From positions 3,851-67,850 of the forward strand of contig CAKOXC010000006.1 of the NCBI GenBank assembly GCA_934129945.1: a stretch of 64,000 bases of DNA, in the 5' to 3' direction. A model generated the notes under the pieces. It was not told the origin of the DNA and ran no database searches. It saw only the letters and a program-made list of their open reading frames with translations. Below are positions 1 to 8,121 of this stretch, piece by piece. The position numbers were made by a program, and so were the translations under genes. Each line of letters begins with the position of its first letter. The first letter of the stretch is position 1. This DNA comes from an uncultured Bacilli bacterium (GTDB lineage: Bacteria; Bacillota_I; Bacilli_A; RF39; UBA660).

Positions 1-2
1 CA

Positions 3-3000
3 AAACCAACAATAACAAATTCTAGTAATGGAAATTGGACCAACGGAACTGTCTCAATAACATTGAGCTCAACGGATTCTCATTCAGGATTATCTAAATA
101 TCAATTAAAATATAGTGGAAACAATAATTCATGGGATGATTTAACTTCAAATACAGATAGTTGGTCTGGAGAAAGAAGTGAAACAGTATATTATAGAGCA
201 GTAGATAAATTAGGTAATATATCTGAAGAAGCAAACACACAAATAAAGATAGATAAAACATCACCAACAATGACGTTCGGAACAAATGGAAATAGTACAT
301 ATGCAAAGAGTCAAAGTACAAAAGTAACAGTAACAGATAATTTATCTGGTGTTTCTACTTTAAAATATCAATGGACAAACTCAACAACCACTCCAGCTGC
401 AAGTACTTTTACAACTACATTTACAAGTGCAAGTACAATAACAAAGAGTGAAGGAACAGGGTCATATTATTTATGGATACTAGCAACAGATAATGCCGGA
501 AATCAAACAATAACAAGAAGTAATGTATTTAATTTAGATAATACAGCCCCAACATGTAGTATAAGTGGTAATCCAACAAGTTGGACGACAAGTGCAGCAT
601 TAACAGCAACAGGAACAGATACAGGAGGAAGTGGATTATCATCAGTAGTATTTACCGGAACAACATCTGCAAGTAAAACAGTAACAGCTAACGGAAGTGT
701 AAGTGCAACAGTAACGGATAAAGCCGGAAATACAAATACATGTAGTGTAAATGTAACAAAAATAGATACAGAAGCACCGACTTGTACAATAACAGGTAAT
801 CCAACAAGCTGGACAAAAAATGCAACATTAACAGTAAGTGGAACAGACAGTCAATCAGGAGTTTCTGGATATTCATGGGATGGAACAAATTATTCTACAA
901 CCAAAACAAAATCAATAACTGCAAATGGAACATATACAGCATATGTAAAAGATAATGTTGGAAGAATTAAAAATTGTAGTGCAAGTGTTACAAAAATTGA
1001 TGCAACCGCACCAACAGTGACGTTTGGAACAAATGGAAATAGTACATATGCAAAGAGTCAAAGTACAAAAGTAACAGTAGCAGATAATTTGTCTGGTGTT
1101 TCTACTTTAAAATATCAATGGACAACAAGTACAACCGCTCCAGCTGCTAGTACTTTTACAACTTCATTTACAAACGGAAGTACAATAACAAAATCTGAGG
1201 GAACAGGGTCATATTATTTATGGATACTAGCAACAGATAATGCTGGAAATCAAATAATAACAAGAAGTAATGTATTTAATTTAGATAATACGGCACCAAC
1301 ATGTAGTATAAGTGGTAATCCAACAAGTTGGACGACAAGTGCAACATTAACAGCAACAGGAACAGATACAGGAGGAAGTGGATTATCATCAGTAGTATTT
1401 ACCGGAACAACATCAGCAAGTAAAACAGTAACAACAAATGGAAGTGTAAGTGCAACAGTAACGGATAAAGCAGGAAATACAAATACATGTAGTGCAAATG
1501 TAACAAAAATAGATACAGAAGCACCAACTTGTACAATAACTGGATTACCAACTGATTGGACAACAAGTGCAACATTAACAGTAAGTGGAACAGACAGTCA
1601 ATCAGGAGTTTATGGATATTCATGGGATGGAACAAATTACTCATCAACCCAAACAAAATCAATAAACGCAAATGGAACATATACAGCATATGTAAAAGAT
1701 AATGTTGGAAGAATTAAAAATTGTAGTGCAAGTGTTACAAAAATTGATGCAACCGCACCAACAGTGACGTTTGGAACAAATGGAAATAGTACATATGCAA
1801 AGAGTCAAAGTACAAAAGTAACAGTAACAGATAATCTATCTGGAGTTGCAACATTGAAGTATCAATGGACAACAAGTACAACCGCTCCATTTGCAAGTAC
1901 TTTTACAACTTCATTTACAAGTGGAAGTACAATAACAAAAGCAACTGATACAGGGTCATATTATTTATGGATACTAGCAACAGATAATGCTGGAAACCAA
2001 ATAATAACAAGAAGTAGTGTATTTAATTTAGAAAATACTATAAACGCACCAGCATTATCATCAAGTAGTGGAACAATAAATAGTATAACAGCAGTATATA
2101 GTGCAGGAAGTGCAGTTAGTGGAATAAAAAATACAATATGTTATTATGGAGCAACTTCTAATCCAACAAGTACTGGAACATTGTCAGGAAATAATTGTGT
2201 ATTTAGTAATTTGACATCAAATACAACATATTATTATAAAAAATGTATAACAAGTAATGCGGGAAATAGCTCATGCTCAAGTATAAGTTCATTATTAACA
2301 GCAGGAGGAGTATATGCATACGATTATACAGGTAAGGAACAAACATTAACTATACCAGTAAATGGAACTTACAAGTTAGAAACTTGGGGAGCTTCCGGTT
2401 ATGGACTAGCTGAACTAGCACTTCCACAATATTTTGGTGGATTTGGTGCTTATTCGGTTGGGAGTATAAATCTTAAAAACGGTCAAATATTGTTTGTAAA
2501 TGTCGGCGGAAGTGGTGAAGGCGTTTGTTCTAAACAATATTGTGAAGGAGGATATAATGGTGGTGGAAGAGGTGCTGGTAGCTCTAATCCTGTAGTTTAT
2601 TCTGGATCGGGTGGAGGAGCAACTCATATTGCCACTAGATCTGGATTACTATCAACTTTAGAAAATTATAAATCAGAAATATTAATTGTTGCTGGAGGTG
2701 GAGCAGGTGTTTCATATCAAAGTTCTCCAAGTTTAGTTTATTCTGGAACTGCTGGACATGGTGGTGGATACATAGGAACTAATGGCACAACCACTCAGTC
2801 AAGTTATCTTTATGGTCAGGGCGGTACGCAAACATCTGGAGGATCATCAGGAGGCGGTTCAGTTAATGGAATTGCACGTGGAAATGCCGGAACTTTTGGA
2901 AAAGGTGGAGATGGTAATTACTATTCTGGCGGCGGTGGTGGCGGTTACTATGGCGGCGGAGCAAGTAACCAGTCAGGAGCTGGAGGCGGTTCAGGATATA

Positions 3001-3173
3001 TAGGAAATACATCACTTTTTGATAAAGTAATGTATTGCTATAAATGTACGGAGTCTAACGATGTAAATACAAAAACTATTTCAACAGATAATAGTTCAAC
3101 CCTACCAGTTAGCAACTATGTTAAAGGTATGTATGGTTATGCTAAAATAACAATTCTTTCTACTTCAAATTAA
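3..3173 (+). CDS. Large surface protein, Ig-like repeats plus glycine-rich C-terminus (5' end outside window)
   Basis: The reading frame is open to the left edge, so the gene begins upstream; the TTG at position 63 is only an internal codon. About 1,057 residues are visible. The first two thirds are tandem beta-sandwich (bacterial Ig-like) modules rich in Thr/Ser, ending in motifs such as DNAGN and DKAGNTNTC. The last 280 residues form a Gly-rich domain with runs like SGGGGGGYYGGG, resembling the glycine-rich domain family also found next to animal ALK kinases. No sortase signal or C-terminal membrane anchor is visible, so attachment to the surface must involve the missing N-terminus. A hairpin terminator follows directly. 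The role is probably adhesion or cell-surface display; this is inferred from repeats and composition only. Confidence 0.75.
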   Translation, partial: KPTITNSSNGNWTNGTVSITLSSTDSHSGLSKYQLKYSGNNNSWDDLTSNTDSWSGERSETVYYRAVDKLGNISEEANTQIKIDKTSPTMTFGTNGNSTYAKSQSTKVTVTDNLSGVSTLKYQWTNSTTTPAASTFTTTFTSASTITKSEGTGSYYLWILATDNAGNQTITRSNVFNLDNTAPTCSISGNPTSWTTSAALTATGTDTGGSGLSSVVFTGTTSASKTVTANGSVSATVTDKAGNTNTCSVNVTKIDTEAPTCTITGNPTSWTKNATLTVSGTDSQSGVSGYSWDGTNYSTTKTKSITANGTYTAYVKDNVGRIKNCSASVTKIDATAPTVTFGTNGNSTYAKSQSTKVTVADNLSGVSTLKYQWTTSTTAPAASTFTTSFTNGSTITKSEGTGSYYLWILATDNAGNQIITRSNVFNLDNTAPTCSISGNPTSWTTSATLTATGTDTGGSGLSSVVFTGTTSASKTVTTNGSVSATVTDKAGNTNTCSANVTKIDTEAPTCTITGLPTDWTTSATLTVSGTDSQSGVYGYSWDGTNYSSTQTKSINANGTYTAYVKDNVGRIKNCSASVTKIDATAPTVTFGTNGNSTYAKSQSTKVTVTDNLSGVATLKYQWTTSTTAPFASTFTTSFTSGSTITKATDTGSYYLWILATDNAGNQIITRSSVFNLENTINAPALSSSSGTINSITAVYSAGSAVSGIKNTICYYGATSNPTSTGTLSGNNCVFSNLTSNTTYYYKKCITSNAGNSSCSSISSLLTAGGVYAYDYTGKEQTLTIPVNGTYKLETWGASGYGLAELALPQYFGGFGAYSVGSINLKNGQILFVNVGGSGEGVCSKQYCEGGYNGGGRGAGSSNPVVYSGSGGGATHIATRSGLLSTLENYKSEILIVAGGGAGVSYQSSPSLVYSGTAGHGGGYIGTNGTTTQSSYLYGQGGTQTSGGSSGGGSVNGIARGNAGTFGKGGDGNYYSGGGGGGYYGGGASNQSGAGGGSGYIGNTSLFDKVMYCYKCTESNDVNTKTISTDNSSTLPVSNYVKGMYGYAKITILSTSN
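271..2030 (+). repeat. 747-bp tandem repeat inside the surface-protein gene
   Basis: The block starting TGACGTT at 271 recurs at 1018 and 1765, exactly 747 bp (249 codons) apart each time. Each unit encodes three successive Ig-like modules of about 95, 77 and 77 residues. Copies are nearly identical at DNA level with scattered substitutions, so copy number could change by recombination. Confidence 0.9.
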
Positions 3174-3174
3174 A

Positions 3175-3202
3175 AGAGATTTCAAAACGAAATCTCTTTT
3201 TT
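3175..3202 (+). terminator. Rho-independent terminator of the surface-protein gene
   Basis: A perfect 9-bp stem AGAGATTTC/GAAATCTCT with a 5-nt loop is followed by a T run, starting two bases after the stop codon. Confidence 0.9.
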
Positions 3203-3230
3203 GTATATAAAAACATACCAAATTGGTATG

Positions 3231-3848
3231 TTAAAATTTTCTATATAATCCAATTGCTTTACCAAGAATAGTAACATTTTTAAATATAAAAGGTTCCATG
3301 TTATCATTTTCTGGTTGTAGTCTAATATGATCTTTTTCTTTATAAAAGGTTTTTAAAGTAACTTCATTATCTTCTGTCATTGCTGCAACAATATCACCAT
3401 TTTTAGCAACACTTTGTTTTTGAATGATAACGACATCACCATCAAGTATACCAGCATTAATCATAGAATCACCACTTGTTTTTAAAGTAAATATTGTTTC
3501 ACGAGCAGGAATTAAATTTGCAGGTAAGCTAATAAACTCATCAGGATTTTCAATAGCTTCAATTGGGTTACCACAAGTAATTTTTCCAAGAAGTGGAACT
3601 TTAACAACGTCATCATTTTTTTCTAAATATTCATTTTCTACTAACAGTTCAATAGTTCTAAATTTATTATTTTCATTTTTTAAATAACCGGCTTTTTCAA
3701 GATTTTTAATATGAGCATGAGCAGTAGCAGGACTTGATAATCCAACACCTTTACAAATTTCTCTAATTGATGGGGGATAACCATGTGTAGCCATGTATTT
3801 CTTTACAAAGATTAAGACATCTTCTTGTCTTTTAGTAATTTCTAACAT
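3231..3848 (-). CDS. lexA: LexA SOS repressor
   Basis: 205 residues, the normal LexA length. The N-terminal winged-helix domain (about residues 1-65) contains the family signature YPPSIREI. The C-terminal S24-type autoprotease domain has Ser128 in SGDSM and Lys166 in VTLKTF as the catalytic pair. The self-cleavage bond would be Cys92-Gly93, in ITCGNP, where most LexA proteins have Ala-Gly. LexA represses DNA-damage genes until RecA filaments trigger its cleavage. It is transcribed away from a small membrane-peptide gene; two LexA-box-like sites lie between them, so it probably regulates itself and that neighbour. Confidence 0.95.
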   Translation of the reverse strand: MLEITKRQEDVLIFVKKYMATHGYPPSIREICKGVGLSSPATAHAHIKNLEKAGYLKNENNKFRTIELLVENEYLEKNDDVVKVPLLGKITCGNPIEAIENPDEFISLPANLIPARETIFTLKTSGDSMINAGILDGDVVIIQKQSVAKNGDIVAAMTEDNEVTLKTFYKEKDHIRLQPENDNMEPFIFKNVTILGKAIGLYRKF

Positions 3849-3894
3849 CTAATCACTCTCCACCTAAATATTAACATTAAAAATGTAAAATGTC

Positions 3895-3935
3895 AAACAT
3901 TTGTTCAAATTTGATATTGACACGAACAAATGTAT
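3895..3935. promoter_or_regulatory. Paired LexA-box-like operators between lexA and the small membrane-peptide gene
   Basis: GAACAAATGTAT at 3924-3935 (plus strand) and GAACAAATGTTT at 3906-3895 (minus strand) face away from each other. They share the perfect 10-bp inverted repeat ACATTTGTTC/GAACAAATGT. Each matches the Gram-positive LexA box GAAC-N4-GTTC well in the first half-site and only partly in the second. A TTGACA hexamer lies at 3917-3922, between the boxes, consistent with repression of the rightward gene. Confidence 0.65.
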
Positions 3936-3968
3936 TTGATAAAGTGTATTTAGAAAGTGGTGATAAAA

Positions 3969-4112
3969 ATGCAAAAAGCAATAAAAAAATATGGAGTAGC
4001 AATTATGTTTTACATAATTTTAATTGGAGGTATATTATTATTGAATATGCGTTTGAAACATATTAATTACCAATATAATAATAATTCAGAGGTAGTTGCG
4101 TTAAATAAATAA
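3969..4112 (+). CDS. Small single-pass membrane peptide, putative SOS-induced protein
   Basis: This short ORF encodes 47 residues: a basic N-terminus (MQKAIKKYG), one hydrophobic helix of about 18 residues (positions 10-27), and a polar tail. An AAGTGGTGAT ribosome-binding region lies 4-5 bases upstream of the ATG. It is transcribed divergently from lexA behind LexA-box-like sites. In Bacillus the gene divergent from lexA is yneA, which encodes a small membrane division inhibitor made during SOS. This peptide lacks the LysM domain of YneA, so homology is not claimed; the shared position, size and topology suggest a similar role. Confidence 0.6.
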   Translation: MQKAIKKYGVAIMFYIILIGGILLLNMRLKHINYQYNNNSEVVALNK

Positions 4113-4143
4113 CGTTTTTTTATTGGAATTACGGCAAAAAAAC

Positions 4144-4172
4144 TTGTTATTTTACATATAATTTGTTAAAAT
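4144..4172 (+). promoter_or_regulatory. Promoter of rpsB-tsf
   Basis: TTGTTA (4144-4149), a 17-bp spacer and TAAAAT (4167-4172) form a good sigma-A-type promoter about 120 bp upstream of the rpsB start. Confidence 0.6.
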
Positions 4173-4179
4173 ACAATTG

Positions 4180-4290
4180 GCTTATTAAAAAAGCAAATAG
4201 ACATGTTTGTTGAAGATATTTATCGAGTGCCGAAGAGGTGATAATATTTGATGATGCAAACAGATGTTAAAACGAAGGAGGGAATTTTTT
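4180..4290 (+). promoter_or_regulatory. Structured 5' leader of rpsB, candidate S2 autoregulatory leader
   Basis: The leader is about 110 nt. TGTTTG (4204-4209) can pair with CAAACA (4257-4262), closing a domain that contains GTGCCGAAGAGGTG. The strong SD AAGGAGGG (4275-4282) follows. Ribosomal-protein operons in Firmicutes commonly have such leaders bound by their own product; this assignment is inferred from position and pairing. Confidence 0.45.
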
Positions 4291-5205
4291 ATGGCCGTAG
4301 TTTCTATGAGTTATTTATTAGAAGCAGGAGTTCATTTTGGACATCAAACAAAAAGATGGAATCCTAAAATGGAACAATACATTTTTACTACTAGAGATGA
4401 TATTCACATTATTGATCTTGATAAAACTGTAGCAAAAATGGAAGAAGCATATGCTGCAATTAAAGCAATTGCTGACAATGGAGGTACTTTCTTATTTGTA
4501 GGTACTAAAAAACAAGCTAGTGAAGCTTCATTAGAAGAAGCAACTAGAAGTAATTCTTATTATGTTACTGAAAGATGGTTAGGTGGAACATTAACTAACT
4601 TTAGAACAATAAGAAGAAGAGTTAGAAGATTAGAAGAAATCGAAAAAATGGAAGCAGATGGAACTTTTGAAGTTTTACCTAAGAAAGAAGTAGTAGGACT
4701 TAAAAAAGAATACGATAAACTTAATAGAGTTTTATGTGGTATTAGAGAAATGAATAAATTACCACAAGCTTTAATAATTGTAGATCCTAAAAAAGAAGCT
4801 AATGCAATTAGAGAAGCTCGTAAATTAAATATTCCAGTATTCGGAATTGTTGATACAAACTGTGATCCAGATGATGTAGATTATGTTATTCCAGGAAATG
4901 ACGATGCAGTAAGAGCTGTTAAAGTTGTTTTAGGAGTTTTAAATAATGCTATTTGTGAATCTAGAGGTTTAGAATTAGTTGATTATGTTTCAGAAGAAGA
5001 TAAAAAAGCTAAAAAAGAATCTAAAGAAGAAAAAGTAGTTGAAACAAAAAAAGAAGAAAAAGTTGAAGAAGTAAAAGCAGAAGAAAATTCAAAAGAAGAT
5101 TTATCTTCTAAAACTTTAGCTGATTTAAAGGCTATGGCAAAAGAAGCTGGAGTAAAAGGATATTCTTCAATGAAAAAAGACGAATTAGTAAAAGCATTAA
5201 GCTAA
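4291..5205 (+). CDS. rpsB: 30S ribosomal protein S2 with C-terminal SAP/Rho-N-like extension
   Basis: 304 residues from the ATG 8 bases after the SD AAGGAGGG. An in-frame ATG at 4264 precedes the SD and is not the start. Residues 1-230 are a normal S2 ([29 protein letters not shown]). They are followed by a Lys/Glu-rich linker and a last segment of about 35 residues ([19 protein letters not shown]...). That segment resembles the SAP or Rho-N helix-extended-loop-helix fold, which binds nucleic acid. S2 is usually 230-260 residues, so the tail is an addition. It is co-transcribed with tsf 16 bases downstream. Confidence 0.95.
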   Translation: MAVVSMSYLLEAGVHFGHQTKRWNPKMEQYIFTTRDDIHIIDLDKTVAKMEEAYAAIKAIADNGGTFLFVGTKKQASEASLEEATRSNSYYVTERWLGGTLTNFRTIRRRVRRLEEIEKMEADGTFEVLPKKEVVGLKKEYDKLNRVLCGIREMNKLPQALIIVDPKKEANAIREARKLNIPVFGIVDTNCDPDDVDYVIPGNDDAVRAVKVVLGVLNNAICESRGLELVDYVSEEDKKAKKESKEEKVVETKKEEKVEEVKAEENSKEDLSSKTLADLKAMAKEAGVKGYSSMKKDELVKALS

Positions 5206-5221
5206 TAGAAAGAGGGATAAT

Positions 5222-6100
5222 ATGGAAATTACTGCAAGTATGGTAAAAGAACTACGTGAAACAACTGGTGCAGGTATGATGGATTGTAAAAAGGCATTGT
5301 CAGAATGCGATGGTTCAATGGAAGCTGCAACTGATTGGTTACGTGAAAAAGGTTTTGCTAAAGCAACAAAAAAAGGAGCAAGAATTGCTGCAGAAGGTTT
5401 AGCTAGCATTTATATTGCTGGAAATAGAGCTATTATTTTAGAGGTTAATTCAGAAACTGATTTTGTTAGTAAAAATGATGAATTTAAAGAAATGATTGAT
5501 AATATTGGAAATACTTTATTAAAAAGTGATGCTAAAACTGTTGAAGAAGCTCTAGAAGTTAAATTTGAAGATGGAACAATTAATGATTTAATTGTTGCTA
5601 AAACAGCAAAAATTGGAGAAAAATTATCTCTTAGAAGATTTGAAATTTTAGAAAAAACTGAAGAAGAAAATTTTGGATCTTACTTACATATGGGTGGAAA
5701 AATTGCATCTTTAGCACTTGTTAAAAATGCTAGTGAAGAAGTTGCAAAAGATGTTGCAATGCAATCTGTTGCAATGAAAGCTCAATATTTAGATGAGACA
5801 AAAGTTCCTGCTGAAGTTGTAGAAAGAGAAAAAGAAATTTTTAAACAACAAGCAATTGAAGAAGGAAAGAAACCTGAATTCTTAGATAAAATTATTGAAG
5901 GTAAAGTAAAAAAATTCTACAAAGAAATTTGCTTAGTAGATCAAGCATTCATCAAAGATGGTGATGTTGACGTTAAGACATACGTTGCTAATAATGGCGG
6001 AGAAATTATTAATTGTATTCGTTATGAAGTTGGTGAAGGTATGGAAAAAAGAAATGATAACTTTGCTGAAGAAGTAATGAATCAAGTAAAAGGAGAATAA
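5222..6100 (+). CDS. tsf: Translation elongation factor Ts
   Basis: 292 residues, usual for EF-Ts. It begins with the UBA-like N-terminal domain (ELRETTGAGMMDCKKAL), followed by the core with NSETDFVSKN that contacts EF-Tu. It exchanges GDP for GTP on EF-Tu. SD AGAGGGAT lies just upstream. It is the second gene of the rpsB operon and ends at a strong terminator; in most Firmicutes pyrH would follow, but it does not here. Confidence 0.97.
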   Translation: MEITASMVKELRETTGAGMMDCKKALSECDGSMEAATDWLREKGFAKATKKGARIAAEGLASIYIAGNRAIILEVNSETDFVSKNDEFKEMIDNIGNTLLKSDAKTVEEALEVKFEDGTINDLIVAKTAKIGEKLSLRRFEILEKTEEENFGSYLHMGGKIASLALVKNASEEVAKDVAMQSVAMKAQYLDETKVPAEVVEREKEIFKQQAIEEGKKPEFLDKIIEGKVKKFYKEICLVDQAFIKDGDVDVKTYVANNGGEIINCIRYEVGEGMEKRNDNFAEEVMNQVKGE

Positions 6101-6105
6101 TTATT

Positions 6106-6133
6106 AGACACTTTTTTACAAGTGTCTTTTTTT
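6106..6133 (+). terminator. Terminator of the rpsB-tsf operon
   Basis: Stem AGACACTT/AAGTGTCT with a 6-nt loop is followed by seven T residues. Confidence 0.9.
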
Positions 6134-6157
6134 ATGAGATTAAAACTTAAAAAGTTA

Positions 6158-6166
6158 TGTTATAAT
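6158..6166 (+). promoter_or_regulatory. Extended -10 promoter
   Basis: TGTTATAAT is an extended -10 element, 22 bases upstream of the next ATG. No good -35 hexamer is visible, as is common for extended -10 promoters. Confidence 0.5.
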
Positions 6167-6187
6167 AATTAATAAGGATGTGTTTGT

Positions 6188-6781
6188 ATGAAAAAAAGGA
6201 CAATATTAGATTTAATAATTATTTTTGTATTATTGATTTTACTTATATTTTTAGGAAAAAAAGATTACAATGTAGATAAAACAAAAGACAATAAAAGATT
6301 TGATAAAGAATATAGTATGGTAAATAAAGAAAATGTCTTTAAATACACTGATGAAGAAGAAGTATTAAATATTTTAAAAACAAATGGTATAATTTTTATG
6401 GCTTTTAAAGAGAATGAATGGTCAAATTATTATGCTAAATTATTGAATGAAGCTGCTAAAACTACGGGTATTAAAGAAATATATTATTATAACTTTTTAC
6501 CTGATAGAAATAAAAAATCTGTTGATTATAAAAGAATAACAGAATTGTTAAAAAATTATTTAAAGAAAAATGACTTAGGTGAAATAAATTTAAATGCTCC
6601 ATGTTTAATCGTTGTAAAAGATGGAAATATTTATGCTTATGATGATGAAACTAGTGAAGTTTTAGGTAATGAAACACCTGAAAGCTACTGGACTGATGAG
6701 AAAATGAATCAAAAACTAGAACAGTTTAAAATAATATTTACTAGTTTTTTAGGAGGAACTACTGATGGAGGAGAAGAATAA
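6188..6781 (+). CDS. Membrane-anchored thioredoxin-like protein lacking the CXXC motif
   Basis: 197 residues. Residues 3-24 are a hydrophobic N-terminal anchor, so the rest should face outward. The remainder looks like a thioredoxin fold: strand IIFMAFKENEW, then a helix where the redox CXXC would be (EWSNYYAKLL), and a later NAPCLIVVKDG strand with the typical cis-proline position. The CXXC is absent, so classical disulfide exchange is unlikely. The next gene starts inside its 3' end (17-bp overlap), which implies translational coupling. Fold assignment is by pattern only. Confidence 0.6.
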   Translation: MKKRTILDLIIIFVLLILLIFLGKKDYNVDKTKDNKRFDKEYSMVNKENVFKYTDEEEVLNILKTNGIIFMAFKENEWSNYYAKLLNEAAKTTGIKEIYYYNFLPDRNKKSVDYKRITELLKNYLKKNDLGEINLNAPCLIVVKDGNIYAYDDETSEVLGNETPESYWTDEKMNQKLEQFKIIFTSFLGGTTDGGEE

Positions 6782-7538
6782 AGCTGTTATTGGGGGTATA
6801 TTATTTTTATTATTAATCTTATTTATTGGTGTCGGTGGATATATTTATACATTTAAAAATAACAAACATAAAGAAATTATTAATAAAACCGATGTTATAA
6901 CTGATGAATATAAAAAAGATAAAACAAAAGAATATATATATTATACTGATGAGAACGTTATATCTAAAGAATTGCAAATAGTATATAAAACTCCAGTTAT
7001 AAACTTGTATAATACTCAGACAAATGCTATTGCAAATGAACTTGATAAAGATAATGAAAAGATGATTAGTGAAATAAAAAAAATATCAACAACAGAAAAT
7101 ACTACAGGAAATGAAATAACATTTAATACTGATGATATTTATAGTGCAACATATAGAAATTATGAAGATTACAAATATAATGAATATATAAGTTTAGTAA
7201 TAACTGATGTGTATTATGATTGCTTTAAAGGAATTAATGATTATCCTAATATAAAATCTTATATATTTGATGTTAAAAATAATGAAAGAATATCTAATCT
7301 TGATATTTTATCAAAATATAATATTACACTTACTGAGTTAAAAGAAAAGATAAAAAATAAATTAAATGAAGAACAAACAGTAGATAATGAAGTTGAAACT
7401 ATTAAAATTGAAGAAACAATAAATAATATTGACGATGGAAATTATGGTTTATATGTTGATAATACTGGTAATTTAGTCATAAAATATATTGTTAAATCTA
7501 ATCAAATGAATTATAATGAAATTATGATAATCAATTAA
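6765..7538 (+). CDS. Membrane-anchored protein, possibly DUF3298/RsiV-like extracellular domain
   Basis: 257 residues: an N-terminal membrane segment (about residues 8-28), then a soluble domain. The pattern YKTPVINLYN ... YISLVITDVYYDCFKG ... YIFDVKNNERISNLDIL resembles the DUF4163/DUF3298 domains of RsiV and PdaC, which face the cell exterior. A related layout occurs in the gene at 59979-60800. It overlaps the preceding gene. The function is unknown; the family link is tentative. Confidence 0.55.
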   Translation: MEEKNKAVIGGILFLLLILFIGVGGYIYTFKNNKHKEIINKTDVITDEYKKDKTKEYIYYTDENVISKELQIVYKTPVINLYNTQTNAIANELDKDNEKMISEIKKISTTENTTGNEITFNTDDIYSATYRNYEDYKYNEYISLVITDVYYDCFKGINDYPNIKSYIFDVKNNERISNLDILSKYNITLTELKEKIKNKLNEEQTVDNEVETIKIEETINNIDDGNYGLYVDNTGNLVIKYIVKSNQMNYNEIMIIN

Positions 7539-7552
7539 AGAAGGGAAATTTT

Positions 7553-8083
7553 ATGAATATAGAAGAAAAAATGAATAAAGCTGTAGAAGCAATGGAAAAT
7601 AGATTTGTAAACATCCGTGCAGGTCGTGCTAATCCAGCTATGTTAAGTGGAATAATGGTTTCATATTATGGAACACCAACTCCAATTCAAAGTCTTGCTA
7701 ATATTACAGTACCAGAAGCTAGACAATTAATGGTTAAACCATTTGATAGATCTGCATTAAAAGAAATTGAAAGATCTATTAATGAAGCAAACTTAGGAAT
7801 TACACCAATTAACAATGGTGAAGTTATTATTTTAACAATTCCTGAACTTACTGAAGATCGAAGAAAAGATTATGTTAAACAAGCTAAAGAAATAGCAGAA
7901 GAAGCAAAAGTTGCATTAAGAAATATTAGACAAGATGAAAATAATTCAATCAAAAATAATGAAGAATTAACTGAAGACGATAAGAAAATAATGCAAGAGG
8001 ATGTTCAAGAAACTATTAATAAATTTAATAAAATAGTAGAAGAAAAATTAAAAGAAAAAGAAGAAGAATTAATGAAAATATAA
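7553..8083 (+). CDS. frr: Ribosome recycling factor
   Basis: 176 residues, slightly shorter than the usual 185 because the N-terminus is trimmed. Conserved elements are NIRAGRANPAML, YYGTPTPIQSLANI, LTEDRRKDYVKQ and NIRQDENNSIK. With EF-G it splits post-termination ribosomes. SD AAGAAGGGAA precedes the ATG. In most Firmicutes frr follows pyrH; here the two membrane genes occupy that position. Confidence 0.97.
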   Translation: MNIEEKMNKAVEAMENRFVNIRAGRANPAMLSGIMVSYYGTPTPIQSLANITVPEARQLMVKPFDRSALKEIERSINEANLGITPINNGEVIILTIPELTEDRRKDYVKQAKEIAEEAKVALRNIRQDENNSIKNNEELTEDDKKIMQEDVQETINKFNKIVEEKLKEKEEELMKI

Positions 8084-8121
8084 TGTTAATTCTTTTTTAA
8101 ATAATGAATCGAGGAGTAAAT

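Noticed and set aside
271..2030. CRISPR-like periodicity
   Set aside because: The repeat unit is 747 bp, fully coding and without spacers. No CRISPR array or cas gene was seen in the window.
2415..3003. Gly-poor ORFs in other frames of the surface-protein gene
   Set aside because: They are shadows of a GC-richer repetitive coding region; no SD and no plausible protein.
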